Assembly (NCBI RefSeq): GCF_018736045.1
Contig: NZ_CP076132.1
Span: forward strand, 4,506,001 to 4,570,000
Length of the DNA: 64,000 nt
Origin: Flammeovirga yaeyamensis
GTDB lineage: Bacteria > Bacteroidota > Bacteroidia > Cytophagales > Flammeovirgaceae
Direction: 5' to 3'
A model generated the notes under the pieces. The model saw nothing but the letters and a program-made list of their open reading frames with translations. It was not told where the DNA came from and searched no databases. Position 1 is the stretch's first letter. Each line of letters opens with the position of its first letter. Below are positions 43,025-52,342 of the stretch, piece after piece. Made by a program: the position numbers and the translations under genes.

Positions 43025-44128
43025 TCAATTATATTGTAGATAAGGAATCATCAATAATAGATCCTGTTTTTGTAAAGTCTTAATTCTTAATACATCACTC
43101 AAATCAGCGTAATCACCATGCTGTTTTCTATACTTTACTATCCAACGAGCTTGTTTATAGTTTAAGTAAGGATGAGTAGCCAACTGTTCATAAGTAGAAG
43201 TATTGATATTAATCTTCTTGATATCTTCAGATTTAATATAGCAAAATTCGTTTAAAATTTTCACTTTTAAAGAATCTATTCCAAATACCTCTTCTAATTG
43301 ATGAAGGGAATAAAAACTTCCTCCCAATCGATTTCTGTACTTTATTATCTGATTAGCAGAATAATCACCTATCCCTTTCAATTGGGTTAATTCGTTATGT
43401 GTTGCCTTATTTAAATTAAACTTTGATATAACTTTAGGTACTTCTTTTACCAACAATTGTTCTTGTTCTGGCAAATTGATATACTTTTTCCACTCCAAAA
43501 ATTGAACTGAATCCACACCATATAACTTCAAAACATCATCTTTACTCTTAAAAGAACCTCCGCTTGTTCTATAAGCCACCATACTATTTGATATTTGATT
43601 GGAAAAACCCATTTCAAGCAATTCTTGTTTTGTCACTTTATTTGGATCAAATCGTTTTGGGTTAAATGCTATAGTAGTCTTCTTCTCTTTTGAATATCTA
43701 GTATACTTCTCTTTTTTCACCCACTTTCTCTTTTCTAATTTAGGTGGATCAATCTTCACATAAGGGCTTATTTGATCATATACATCATCAGTTAATAAAT
43801 AAATTTTCTTAAGATCCTCAACCGAATTAAACTTTCCCCCTTTTAATCTATATTTTACTATTGATTTAGCTACATGAGATTCTAAACCAACATCTTTCCA
43901 TTCTTCTACAGTAAAAACATTAGGATCAAAGAAAGATATCTCTTTGCTCTCCTTTAAATCATTTGATGGTGCCTCAAAAACTATGACCGCAGGGGAAGGA
44001 AAGATTTTTTGATAGATCACATCAGCAAAAAGAAATAAAATAAGTGTTGGAATAAGGTAAATGATACTTTCAATTGATCTATAGTTAAGACCAAACCAAT
44101 CAAATAGCGATTGAAAATTTGTTTTCAT
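43025..44128 (-). CDS. Membrane-anchored helix-hairpin-helix (ComEA-like) protein
   Basis: A 367-residue protein with one N-terminal transmembrane segment (ESIIYLIPTLILFLFADVIY). It carries about four ComEA-type HhH units, each with the pattern VAKSIVKYRLKGGKFNSVEDL, ISNSMVAYRTSGGSFKSKDD, SANQIIKYRNRLGGSFYSL and QARWIVKYRKQHGDYADLSD. HhH repeats bind DNA non-specifically; ComEA proteins handle incoming DNA in competence, but related proteins without that role are common in Bacteroidota. No other competence gene is visible here. Probably cotranscribed with the M28 peptidase. Confidence 0.82.
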   Translation of the reverse strand: MKTNFQSLFDWFGLNYRSIESIIYLIPTLILFLFADVIYQKIFPSPAVIVFEAPSNDLKESKEISFFDPNVFTVEEWKDVGLESHVAKSIVKYRLKGGKFNSVEDLKKIYLLTDDVYDQISPYVKIDPPKLEKRKWVKKEKYTRYSKEKKTTIAFNPKRFDPNKVTKQELLEMGFSNQISNSMVAYRTSGGSFKSKDDVLKLYGVDSVQFLEWKKYINLPEQEQLLVKEVPKVISKFNLNKATHNELTQLKGIGDYSANQIIKYRNRLGGSFYSLHQLEEVFGIDSLKVKILNEFCYIKSEDIKKININTSTYEQLATHPYLNYKQARWIVKYRKQHGDYADLSDVLRIKTLQKQDLLLMIPYLQYN

Positions 44129-44211
44129 GAGAGAATGTTAAGCAAGTGAGAATCGTTTATTATGAGAGAGTATCAAACTCTAGTTTAAATTAAAAAACTA
44201 CCTGAAACAAA

Positions 44212-44252
44212 AAAAGCACATGGTTTAATTTCTATTTAGACCATGTGCTTTT
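44212..44252 (-). terminator. Terminator of the glucosaminidase gene
   Basis: AAAAGCACATGGT pairs with ACCATGTGCTTTT over 13 bp, with a T-run on the minus strand. Confidence 0.85.
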
Positions 44253-44255
44253 CAG

Positions 44256-44954
44256 CTATCTTTTATCGTATTCGTAAAGTCGATACTTCTCTATTATGTT
44301 AATCAACTTCGATGGGTATTTAGGATCGGTGGCATAACCTGCCTTTTTTAATCCTTTAGCCCAACCTTTATAATCTGTTATCTTCAACTTAAACAATGGT
44401 GCATACCATGATCTAGTCCTAAGGAAATTACCATGGTCTTCGTAGGAGTCCAATACAGAATTATATACCCTAAAACATTCATTAGGTCTATCGTCATCGT
44501 ATTTATACGTATTACCAGACCAATTACCGCCACACTTAATTCCGAAGTGATTATTTGTTGCTCTAGCCAAACTACTATTACCTGCACCAGACTCCAATAA
44601 ACCTTGGGCCAAGGTGATACTCGCAGGCACCTTTTTATGGTGCATAGACTCAATAGCATATTCCTTATAATAATCGATATACTCTTGAGGAGTTAACTTT
44701 TTCCCTGGAGGTATTTTATGCTCTATCCCTTTTTTAGATTTTGGCTTATTCTCTTTGTTTGTATTCGATGATACAGAACTGTTATTATTATTAGAAGAAG
44801 AAGAACTTCCGCCATGTTTAGCCTGTAACTCTCTTTTTTTCTTTTCACTTCTTTGCTGGTAAGTATATTGACTTGACCATTGACATGAGGTGAATAAAAA
44901 AAGGCTAATAATAAGTGATATATATAAAGAGTGAATATTGTTTGTCTTCATCAA
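44256..44954 (-). CDS. Glucosaminidase-domain lipoprotein (GH73-like)
   Basis: A 232-residue lipoprotein (lipobox LFLFTSC) with a Ser/Asn-rich linker (~45-75) and a C-terminal GH73/FlgJ-like domain: PASITLAQGLLESGAGNSSL (catalytic Glu in LLES), ATNNHFGIKCGGNWSG, and SYEDHGNFLRTRSWY. It should cleave the glycan backbone of peptidoglycan and so belongs with wall remodelling. The gene ends at a strong terminator, and its start lies just downstream of the glyS terminator, giving a single-gene unit. Confidence 0.85.
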   Translation of the reverse strand: MMKTNNIHSLYISLIISLFLFTSCQWSSQYTYQQRSEKKKRELQAKHGGSSSSSNNNNSSVSSNTNKENKPKSKKGIEHKIPPGKKLTPQEYIDYYKEYAIESMHHKKVPASITLAQGLLESGAGNSSLARATNNHFGIKCGGNWSGNTYKYDDDRPNECFRVYNSVLDSYEDHGNFLRTRSWYAPLFKLKITDYKGWAKGLKKAGYATDPKYPSKLINIIEKYRLYEYDKR

Positions 44955-44968
44955 GCAAAAATAAGAGT

Positions 44969-45001
44969 AAAAAAAAGCTCAAGTCATTCTCTGACTTGAG
45001 C
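44969..45001 (-). terminator. Terminator of glyS
   Basis: A perfect 10-bp stem GCTCAAGTCA/TGACTTGAGC with a 5-nt loop and eight T on the minus strand. Confidence 0.9.
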
Positions 45002-45086
45002 CTTAAATATACAAATTGTCTAGTTAACCTAAGTTTCATCAAAAGTAATTTCACAAGATGTGCTTACTTTTTAATGGAAATTAGCT

Positions 45087-46631
45087 TTATACTAATTGCT
45101 TTAACAAGCTAGTTAACGAACAATGCTTATCTAAATATGCTTTCAATTCAGCAATTGGTAATCTGAATTGCTCTGTTGTATCACGCTCACGAACAGTTAC
45201 TGTATTGTCTTCCAAAGTTTGGTGATCTACAGTAATACAGTAAGGAGTACCAATTAAGTCCTGACGCGTGTAACGCTTACCAATCGCATCTTTTTCCTCG
45301 TAAGAAACATTGTGATCGAACTTGATTTCGTTCATCACTTCTCTTGCCTTTTCAGGAAGACCATCTTTCTTCGTTAATGGGAATACTGCTGCTTTAATTG
45401 GAGCAAGACCTGGATGGAATTTCAAATAAGTTCTAGATTTACCCTCCACTTCTTCTTCAGTGTAAGCACCTGTTAGGATCGATAAGAACATACGGTCCAA
45501 ACCAACAGAAGTTTCTACTACGTAAGGAACAACGTTTTTACCCAACTCGTGATCGAAGTATTGCAATTTCTTAGAAGACAACTCTTGGTGAGCCGACAAA
45601 TCGAAGTCAGTTCTCGAGTGAATACCTTCTAATTCTTTTTGACCGAATGGGAACTTGAATTCAATATCCACTGCTGCGTTAGCGTAGTGAGCTGTTTTCA
45701 AGTGATCGTGGAACACATAATTATCAGCGTTACCAACAGCTGTATGGAACTTCATACGTTGCTCTTTCCAGTATTCGTACCACTTCATTTCCGTACCTGG
45801 CTGAATGAAGAATTGCATCTCCATTTGTTCAAACTCACGCATACGGAAGATAAACTGACGAGCGACGATCTCATTACGGAATGCTTTACCAATTTGAGCA
45901 ATACCGAAAGGAGGACGCTGTCTTGAAGTGTTCATCACATTCAAGAAGTTTACAAAGATACCTTGTGCTGTTTCAGGACGTAAATATACCTTGTTAGAAT
46001 CACCAGCAACGGCTCCCAACTCAGTTGAGAACATCAAGTTGAACTGACGAACGTCTGTCCAGTTACAAGTACCAGAGATAGGACAAACGATATTGTTTTC
46101 TTCAATAATCGCTTTTAATCCTTCCATATCGTCTGCCTCTAAAGCGGTTTTAAATTTCGCTTCGATTTCGTCGATTTTCTTCTGGTTTCTTAAAACATTT
46201 GGATTCGTCGCTAAGAATTGCTCCTTATCGAAATCATCACCAAATCTTTTTTGAGCTTTAGTTACTTCCTTTTCGATTTTGCCTTGGTATTTGGCCATCA
46301 AATCTTCGATAAGTACGTCTGCTCTATATCTTTTCTTTGAGTCTTTATTATCAACCAAAGGATCATTAAAAGCATCAACGTGACCTGAAGCTTTCCATAC
46401 TTTAGGATCCATAAAAATTGATGCATCAAGGCCTACAATATTTTCGTGCATTTGCACCATAGAAGCCCACCAATATTTCTTGATGTTGTTTCTTAACTCA
46501 ACACCATTTGATCCATAATCGTATACCGCTTGAAGTCCTCCATAAATTTCCGACGAAGGGAAAACAAAGCCATATTCCTTAGCATGGGAAACGACTTTTT
46601 GGAACATATTTTCTTTGTCTTGTTTTGCCAT
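45087..46631 (-). CDS. glyS: Glycine--tRNA ligase (homodimeric type)
   Basis: 514 residues from the ATG at 46631; an upstream in-frame Met would add 20 residues of unlike composition. Class II motifs: EIYGGLQAVYDYGSNGVELR at the N-terminus, RPETAQGIFVNFLNV, motif 2 GKAFRNEIVARQFIFRMREF, motif 3 ETSVGLDRMFLSIL, then the anticodon-binding domain with GTPYCITVDHQTLED. This is the alpha2 archaeal/eukaryotic-like GlyRS, not the alpha-beta bacterial one; this type is sometimes named glyQS. It charges tRNA-Gly in the cytoplasm. Confidence 0.96.
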   Translation of the reverse strand: MAKQDKENMFQKVVSHAKEYGFVFPSSEIYGGLQAVYDYGSNGVELRNNIKKYWWASMVQMHENIVGLDASIFMDPKVWKASGHVDAFNDPLVDNKDSKKRYRADVLIEDLMAKYQGKIEKEVTKAQKRFGDDFDKEQFLATNPNVLRNQKKIDEIEAKFKTALEADDMEGLKAIIEENNIVCPISGTCNWTDVRQFNLMFSTELGAVAGDSNKVYLRPETAQGIFVNFLNVMNTSRQRPPFGIAQIGKAFRNEIVARQFIFRMREFEQMEMQFFIQPGTEMKWYEYWKEQRMKFHTAVGNADNYVFHDHLKTAHYANAAVDIEFKFPFGQKELEGIHSRTDFDLSAHQELSSKKLQYFDHELGKNVVPYVVETSVGLDRMFLSILTGAYTEEEVEGKSRTYLKFHPGLAPIKAAVFPLTKKDGLPEKAREVMNEIKFDHNVSYEEKDAIGKRYTRQDLIGTPYCITVDHQTLEDNTVTVRERDTTEQFRLPIAELKAYLDKHCSLTSLLKQLV

Positions 46632-46721
46632 TTTCAATGATCTTTTCAAAAATTCAGCCGTAAAATTATAAAAACATGACGACTTAAACATTAATTTTTT
46701 CGAAATGAATGAAAATCATAA

Positions 46722-46760
46722 AAAAAGGAGATCATTTTTTTAATAAATGATCTCCTTTTT
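46722..46760 (-). terminator. Terminator of the GIN-domain lipoprotein gene
   Basis: A perfect 16-bp stem AAAAAGGAGATCATTT and complement, with a T-run on the minus strand. Confidence 0.9.
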
Positions 46761-46781
46761 GATTTATTTTTTGTGATTATT

Positions 46782-47597
46782 CTAATTCACAGGGTGAACT
46801 GATCCTCCATCACCTACTGTAATCGTAGCGTTTCCAGATCCTTTGTAAGTGATTATAGAACGATCTCCTGTGTTTCCTTTTAATTCTTCGGTAACATAAG
46901 CATAAGCTTTAGTATCGTGACCAGAAACAATATTCGTCACCTTTGAAATAACAGGTCCAGTCTTTAAAGTACCTTGATTAAAAGCTAAACGGTCGTTGCC
47001 TTGAAATTTATGGAGGTATAAACTTTCTATTACATTATCAGCATTAGATGCATCTTGAATACCTTCCAATCTTACTTGAGCATCGTGTCCTGTTGCAACA
47101 TCAGCATTGATTGCCATTAATGTATCCACTCCTATTTCAAAGCGTTCGGAAGCAATCACATTAAAGTCATTTGTTACAATGCGATGTGCTGTAATTTTTG
47201 CATCATGATTTAAAGTAATTGTTAGATCTTGATTCTCTAAAGATCTTAGCGTATCCAAATGCACTTCTATTCGATCCACACCTATTACTTCTTCTAAAAC
47301 TGGAGTTGTCACATGTACAATCGTTCCTGTAGCATTATTACGGATATTCAATGTTGAGTTTTCAATGGAAAACTCTCCACTTATGGATGGATTCTCAGCA
47401 TAAATTGTGGTTGATGTTCCTTGAGTAATGTAAAACACTACATCATGTTGTACATTAATTCTTGAAAATCCTTCTACCTGAACTGGGCTATCGGGGAAGT
47501 TGCCATTAGTTGGTGTTGAAGGTTCATCATCACTCGAACAATTCGTAAGAATTATAAGTGATAATATCGTTATAGCGTTCTGAAATATTTTTTTCAT
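46782..47597 (-). CDS. GIN-domain (DUF2807) lipoprotein
   Basis: A 271-residue lipoprotein (LSLIILTNC then SSDDEPSTP). The mature part resembles the GIN-domain/DUF2807 beta-helix: VEGFSRINVQHDVVFYITQG, repeated short strands with LNHDAKITAH and ATGHDAQVRL, and the C-terminal GDRSIITYKGSGNATITVG. The domain is common on Bacteroidota surfaces, often described as a putative adhesin head; its ligand is not known. It has its own terminator and is probably monocistronic. Confidence 0.78.
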   Translation of the reverse strand: MKKIFQNAITILSLIILTNCSSDDEPSTPTNGNFPDSPVQVEGFSRINVQHDVVFYITQGTSTTIYAENPSISGEFSIENSTLNIRNNATGTIVHVTTPVLEEVIGVDRIEVHLDTLRSLENQDLTITLNHDAKITAHRIVTNDFNVIASERFEIGVDTLMAINADVATGHDAQVRLEGIQDASNADNVIESLYLHKFQGNDRLAFNQGTLKTGPVISKVTNIVSGHDTKAYAYVTEELKGNTGDRSIITYKGSGNATITVGDGGSVHPVN

Positions 47598-47630
47598 CAG
47601 TACAAAATGTGAAATATAAAATAGTTATAA

Positions 47631-47666
47631 AAAAATAAGGTAATCACCCTTTTAAAGTGATTACCT
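47631..47666 (-). terminator. Terminator of the NSS transporter gene
   Basis: A perfect 10-bp stem AGGTAATCAC/GTGATTACCT with a 9-nt loop; on the minus strand it is followed by TTATTTTTTT. Confidence 0.9.
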
Positions 47667-47698
47667 CAAATATTGTTGAATCAATAAAATTATAAAAA

Positions 47699-49141
47699 TT
47701 AAGCATTAATTAATTTCATAAGATCATTAATTAGATTTCTAGTTATTTCTAATAGGTCAAGTCCTAAGAATTTATCAGAAATAGTTACCATAGTAATCGC
47801 TCCTAGAATAATTGGAACTAAAAACTTTAAAGCAAATATTGAGTACTTACCTAAAATTGTATCACCAAAGCCTGGATTTCCTTGTTCTAATTCTTTTTTG
47901 AAATTATCACCTCTCCACACCCAAGCGGTATAAAGAGCAATAAAGAAACCTCCTAAAGGTAAGAATGTATCAGAAGCTAGGTTCTCAATAAACGTCATAA
48001 AGTTGACAGTTTTACCTGAACTATAGGTAATGAAATTATTGAAGAAATCTACTGTACCATTTCCTAACATTGATGGAATACCCAATAAGAATATCAAACC
48101 ACCAACAATCCACACTGCTCTTGATCTTCTTACTTCATGCTCATCTACAACATAAGCTACCGGTACTTCTAATAAAGATACTGTAGATGTTAAAGCTGCA
48201 AATGATAATAAAATAAAGAATGCTGCTCCAATTACTCTACCTAAGACTGGTCCTAATGATTCGAAAGCACTAGGTAAAACTGTAAAGATTAAACCTGCAC
48301 CACCGCTTGTTCCTTGTAAACCTTGAGAATAGATAAATGCGAACATCATAAGACCTGCAATAAAGGCGATACCAACATCTGTTAGTAAAATCATTGCAGT
48401 AGAATGTGCGATATTATCTTTTTTACCAACGTATGAACCGTAAGTAATCAAAGCACCCATACCTAATGATAATGAGAAGAACGCTTGTCCCATAGCAGAG
48501 AATGCTACATCAAAAGTGATTTCACTAAAATCAGGCACTAAGTAGAACGCAACACCTTCCATGGCTCCGTCTTGAGTTAAAGCATATCCCATAAGAGCTA
48601 AAATCAAGAACAATAGAGAAGGCATTAATATTTTAGAAGCTTTTTCAATTCCTCCGGATACACCTTTCATCACAATGTAAATTGTCAAGAACATAAATAC
48701 AGATGAGAAGGCAAGGTTAATGTGCCAATCAGAAATAAACTGACCAAAGTTGGATCCTATTGCGAAGTTACCAGCAATCATTTCCAAAGCAAAGCCAAAT
48801 GCCCAACCGGCTACTACATTGTAAAACGATAAAATCAAAGCACCAGAAAGTACTCCCATTTTACCAACAGCAGACCAATTCTTATGTCCATTTGATTCAA
48901 ATGCACCTACTGCGTTTTTATTTGTTTTACGTCCGATAGCAATCTCTGCCATCATCACAGGAAAACATAATAAGAAACAAAATGCCAAATACATTGCAAC
49001 AAATGCACCTCCACCTCCGTCGGCTACTTCGAAAGGGAATTTCCATATATTTCCAAGACCAACAGCTGAACCTGCTGCGGCTAAAACGAATCCTATTTTA
49101 TTAGAGAAGCCTCCACGGCTACTTTCAGATACCCCCGCCAT
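47699..49141 (-). CDS. Neurotransmitter:sodium symporter (NSS) family transporter
   Basis: A 480-residue LeuT-fold carrier. TM1 has the family signature AAGSAVGLGNIWKFPFEVAD, followed by GGGGAFVAMYLAFCFLLCFP and MMAEIAIGRKTNKNAVGAF. About 11-12 hydrophobic segments follow, with SLSLGMGALITYGSYVGKKD as TM6. It should import an amino acid with Na+; the substrate is not evident. The upstream gap is about 450 bp. It has its own terminator. Confidence 0.9.
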   Translation of the reverse strand: MAGVSESSRGGFSNKIGFVLAAAGSAVGLGNIWKFPFEVADGGGGAFVAMYLAFCFLLCFPVMMAEIAIGRKTNKNAVGAFESNGHKNWSAVGKMGVLSGALILSFYNVVAGWAFGFALEMIAGNFAIGSNFGQFISDWHINLAFSSVFMFLTIYIVMKGVSGGIEKASKILMPSLLFLILALMGYALTQDGAMEGVAFYLVPDFSEITFDVAFSAMGQAFFSLSLGMGALITYGSYVGKKDNIAHSTAMILLTDVGIAFIAGLMMFAFIYSQGLQGTSGGAGLIFTVLPSAFESLGPVLGRVIGAAFFILLSFAALTSTVSLLEVPVAYVVDEHEVRRSRAVWIVGGLIFLLGIPSMLGNGTVDFFNNFITYSSGKTVNFMTFIENLASDTFLPLGGFFIALYTAWVWRGDNFKKELEQGNPGFGDTILGKYSIFALKFLVPIILGAITMVTISDKFLGLDLLEITRNLINDLMKLINA

Positions 49142-49529
49142 AAATTAAATAGTATAATCTGTTCGTAATAATTACAATGAGTAAACCAATCACTTGATAT
49201 ATCCTCGTTTAAATATCAAATGAAGCCGCAATAAACTACATCAAAGAGTGAGCTACAAATTTCGATGAAAAGTTATGTTAAAAATTATCACTTATTATGT
49301 TGATTTTACTTAAATCAAAATTTTATTCACTCAATAAAAATATCATCAAAATAAAATTTGCTTTTAGACTAAGTATTTCAAAAAATTGATAATATTCTTC
49401 TGTTTGAGTGATTAATGATAATAGAAAGACGATGTATTGTCAGTTTACTACATCCTTATTACATGATGAATTATATAATAAGATTTTGAAAGTTATAAAT
49501 ACTCTTTTAAAAAGCCAACGTAAGACACA
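49142..49529. other. Intergenic region, no gene seen
   Basis: About 390 bp of AT-rich DNA between the NSS gene start and the rpsC terminator. I looked for rplP, rpmC or rpsQ on the minus strand, which normally follow rpsC, and found nothing resembling them. Confidence 0.6.
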
Positions 49530-49565
49530 AAAAAAGACCCTAGCAATTAAAAAACTGCTAGGGTC
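49530..49565 (-). terminator. Terminator of the rplC-rpsC cluster
   Basis: A perfect 10-bp stem GACCCTAGCA/TGCTAGGGTC with a 10-nt loop and a T-run on the minus strand, about 30 bp after the rpsC stop codon. It ends the ribosomal cluster after rpsC. Confidence 0.9.
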
Positions 49566-49596
49566 CACCTGTGTTCAGTTAGGTTAACTAACGAGA

Positions 49597-50376
49597 CTAT
49601 GACTGTTTGCCACCGCCTCTGTTACCACCACCTTTTCTGCCACCACGGCCGCCTCTACGACGATCGTTTCCGCCACGCTTTCTATCGTTACCACCTCTAC
49701 GGTTGTCACGACGTCCAGTTTCAGCAGATGGAGAAAGGTCACGCTTACCTAATACTTCACCTTTGAATACCCAAACTTTGATACCAATGATACCATATAC
49801 AGTAAGAGCTTCAGACAAAGCGTAGTCGATGTCTGCACGAAGTGTGTGCAAAGGAATACGACCCTCTTTGTAAAGTTCAGTACGAGCCATTTCAGCACCA
49901 CCCAAACGACCTGAAAGCTTCACTTTGATACCTTGCGCACCGTGACGAACAGCGTTAGCAATTGCTTGCTTCATCGCACGACGGTAAGATACACGGCTTT
50001 TCAGTTGTTGAGCGATTGACTCACCGATCAATTTCGCATCAGTCTCAGGACGTTTAACTTCAGAGATGTTGATTTGAACATCTTTACCAGTTAAACGCTT
50101 CAACTCTTCTTTAATTTTATCTACCTCAGTACCCGCTTTACCGATTACTACACCTGGACGAGCAGTGTGGATAGTTAAAGTAACGCGCTTGATAGTACGC
50201 TCAATAACTACTCTTGAAATACCTGCACGTGGGTTCGGAAGACGAACTGCGATATACTTTCTGATCTTGTCATCCTCTACTAACTTGTCAGAGAAATCTT
50301 TTCCACCATACCAGCTAGACTCCCATCCTCTGATATAGCCTAAACGAAGACCAATTGGATTAATTTTTTGTCCCAT
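49597..50376 (-). CDS. rpsC: Ribosomal protein uS3 with RGG-rich C-terminal tail
   Basis: 259 residues. The N-terminal start [20 protein letters not shown], the KH domain ([20 protein letters not shown]) and the C-terminal domain with [12 protein letters not shown] are all typical of uS3. The final ~42 residues form a low-complexity Arg/Gly/Asn/Asp tail ([19 protein letters not shown] and [18 protein letters not shown]). The tail may contact rRNA or mRNA near the entry channel; that is inference. It is the last gene of this cluster. Confidence 0.97.
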   Translation of the reverse strand: MGQKINPIGLRLGYIRGWESSWYGGKDFSDKLVEDDKIRKYIAVRLPNPRAGISRVVIERTIKRVTLTIHTARPGVVIGKAGTEVDKIKEELKRLTGKDVQINISEVKRPETDAKLIGESIAQQLKSRVSYRRAMKQAIANAVRHGAQGIKVKLSGRLGGAEMARTELYKEGRIPLHTLRADIDYALSEALTVYGIIGIKVWVFKGEVLGKRDLSPSAETGRRDNRRGGNDRKRGGNDRRRGGRGGRKGGGNRGGGKQS

Positions 50377-50391
50377 GGGAAAAACCTAATT

Positions 50392-50790
50392 TTAGTTATC
50401 TGACTCGTTTGATTCTGTATCCTCAGCGACTACGTCGATAAGGCTTGTATTACGAGCGTCAACCACAACTGTAACGTGGTTAGAACGCTTGCGGATTCTG
50501 TGTGCTCTACCTTGTGGAGCTGGACGGAAACGCTTTAATTGACGTCCACCAGTTACGAAGATAGTTTTCACGTATAAATCTGCATCTTCTACAGACTCGT
50601 CAGGGTTTTTTGCTTCCCAGTTTGCCACAGCAGAAAGAATTAACTTTTCTACTAGAGGAGCACCAGCTTTCTGAGCAAAACGGAGAGTGTTCAGTGCATC
50701 GATAACTTGAGCACCTCTTACTGCATCCGCAACAAGCATCATCTTGCGTGGAGCGATAGGGCAATTGTTAAGTTTTGCTACTGCTTCCAT
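50392..50790 (-). CDS. rplV: Ribosomal protein uL22
   Basis: 132 residues. [20 protein letters not shown] at the start, [20 protein letters not shown] in the middle, and the tunnel-lining hairpin [20 protein letters not shown] are diagnostic. It has a short acidic tail ([10 protein letters not shown]). Its start codon overlaps the rpsS stop codon by one base, and rpsC follows after 15 bp. Confidence 0.97.
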   Translation of the reverse strand: MEAVAKLNNCPIAPRKMMLVADAVRGAQVIDALNTLRFAQKAGAPLVEKLILSAVANWEAKNPDESVEDADLYVKTIFVTGGRQLKRFRPAPQGRAHRIRKRSNHVTVVVDARNTSLIDVVAEDTESNESDN

Positions 50791-51068
50791 TATTTTCTGC
50801 CTTTATCTTTTTTATTGATGTGACCCTTGTAAGTACGTGTTGGAGCGAATTCACCTAGTTTGTGACCTACCATGTTTTCAGTTACATAAACAGGGATGAA
50901 TTTGTTACCATTGTGTACAGCAAATGTGTGACCGATGAAGTCTGGAGAGATCATAGATCTACGTGACCAAGTCTTGATAACAGACTTTTTGCCAGACTCA
51001 TTAGCTGCGTCGATTTTCTTTACTAAACGAAAATCAATATAAGGTCCTTTCTTTAGCGATCTTGCCAT
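50790..51068 (-). CDS. rpsS: Ribosomal protein uS19
   Basis: 92 residues with [40 protein letters not shown] and [16 protein letters not shown], all diagnostic for uS19. It lies 8 bp after rplB and overlaps rplV by one base, so it is cotranscribed. Confidence 0.97.
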   Translation of the reverse strand: MARSLKKGPYIDFRLVKKIDAANESGKKSVIKTWSRRSMISPDFIGHTFAVHNGNKFIPVYVTENMVGHKLGEFAPTRTYKGHINKKDKGRK

Positions 51069-51076
51069 AGCTTAAA

Positions 51077-51901
51077 TTACTTTTTCCTTCTTGAAACGAT
51101 TAGTTTACTAGAGTACTTTTTAGTGTTACGCGTTTTTTGACCTTTAGCGTAAACACCAGTACGTGAGCGAGGGTGTCCTCCTGAAGATTTACCTTCACCA
51201 CCACCCATTGGGTGATCCACTGGGTTCATTGCAACACCACGAACACGTGGTCTACGACCTAACCAACGCTTTCTACCTGCTTTACCTAAACGAACGTTCA
51301 TGTGATCGCCGTTTGATACAGTACCGATAGAAGCAAAGCACTCGATAAGTACTAATCTTGTCTCGCCTGAAGGTAATTTAATTGTAGCGTATCTACCAGT
51401 ACGACCTAACAATTGAGCGTAAGCACCAGCAGAACGTACCATAGCAGCACCTTTACCTGGTTTCAACTCAACGTTGTGAATGATAGAACCTACAGGGATC
51501 TCAGACAATGGAAGTGTATTACCTACTTCTGGAGCTACTCCTGGTCCAGACAAGATAGTCTGTCCAACTTGTAGTCCTTCTGGAGCGATGATATACGCTT
51601 TAGCACCATCTACATAGTAGATTAAGGCAATACGAGCAGTACGGTTTGGATCGTACTCGATAGATTTCACGATACCAGGGATACCATGCTTGTTACGTTT
51701 GAAGTCGATAACACGAAGACGACGCTTGTGTCCACCACCTCTATTACGAACAGTCATTTTACCTGAGTTGTTACGACCACCTGAACGGTGCTTACCAACA
51801 GTCAGAGATTTCTCTGGTGTACTTTTCGTGATTTCCTCGAAAGTAGGAGCGATTCTGAATCGCTGTCCCGGAGTTGTGGGCTTTAACTTTTTAACAGCCA
51901 T
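51077..51901 (-). CDS. rplB: Ribosomal protein uL2
   Basis: 274 residues with the start [40 protein letters not shown] and the peptidyl-transferase-proximal [21 protein letters not shown] 142-bp gap with a GNRA-looped hairpin separates it from rplW, longer than the other gaps in the cluster. Confidence 0.97.
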   Translation of the reverse strand: MAVKKLKPTTPGQRFRIAPTFEEITKSTPEKSLTVGKHRSGGRNNSGKMTVRNRGGGHKRRLRVIDFKRNKHGIPGIVKSIEYDPNRTARIALIYYVDGAKAYIIAPEGLQVGQTILSGPGVAPEVGNTLPLSEIPVGSIIHNVELKPGKGAAMVRSAGAYAQLLGRTGRYATIKLPSGETRLVLIECFASIGTVSNGDHMNVRLGKAGRKRWLGRRPRVRGVAMNPVDHPMGGGEGKSSGGHPRSRTGVYAKGQKTRNTKKYSSKLIVSRRKK

Positions 51902-51992
51902 TTTTCAAACTTTCGTATTTGCTCTTACGGGTTTCAGATAGGTTTTCCTGACTCCCATACACAGCAAATTGGTTAAACTTATATACTACTAC

Positions 51993-52012
51993 CCGGAGTA
52001 TTGCTACTCCGG
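51993..52012 (-). other. Hairpin with GCAA tetraloop between rplW and rplB
   Basis: On the minus strand a perfect 8-bp stem CCGGAGTA/TACTCCGG is closed by a GCAA loop. It sits in the 142-bp gap inside the ribosomal operon and has no T-run. It may be a regulatory, processing or mRNA-stability element. Confidence 0.6.
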
Positions 52013-52043
52013 AGGTATATTTTCAATTTTTAGATTTCAGATC

Positions 52044-52331
52044 CTATAGACCTTCGTAGATGTCGATAATCTCACCCTCAGCTACTTTTACCATCGCCTT
52101 TTTGAAAGAAGATGTGTGACCGTTAATAACAGCCGCTTTTGTGTAACGAGTTTTTGATTTACCTGGTAGGATAGCAGTTCTTACTGCCTCTACATTAACA
52201 CCATACTTAGCTTCTACAGCTTGTTTGATCTGTACCTTGTTAGCTCCTTTAGCCACAACGAAAGTGTAAACACCACCTTCGTGAGCAAGTGCAGCCTTTT
52301 CTGTCAAGATAGGTTTTACTAATACTTGCAT
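52044..52331 (-). CDS. rplW: Ribosomal protein uL23
   Basis: 95 residues: QVLVKPILTEKAALAHEGGV, KVQIKQAVEAKYGVNVEAV and KKAMVKVAEGEIIDIYEGL fit uL23. It lies at the tunnel exit, where SRP and trigger factor bind. It follows rplD after 11 bp. Confidence 0.96.
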   Translation of the reverse strand: MQVLVKPILTEKAALAHEGGVYTFVVAKGANKVQIKQAVEAKYGVNVEAVRTAILPGKSKTRYTKAAVINGHTSSFKKAMVKVAEGEIIDIYEGL

Positions 52332-52342
52332 TATATTAAGGC

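Noticed and set aside
49607..49825. Pro/Arg-rich plus-strand frame opposite rpsC
   Set aside because: It is the antisense of the RGG-rich uS3 tail; no ribosome binding site or family resemblance.
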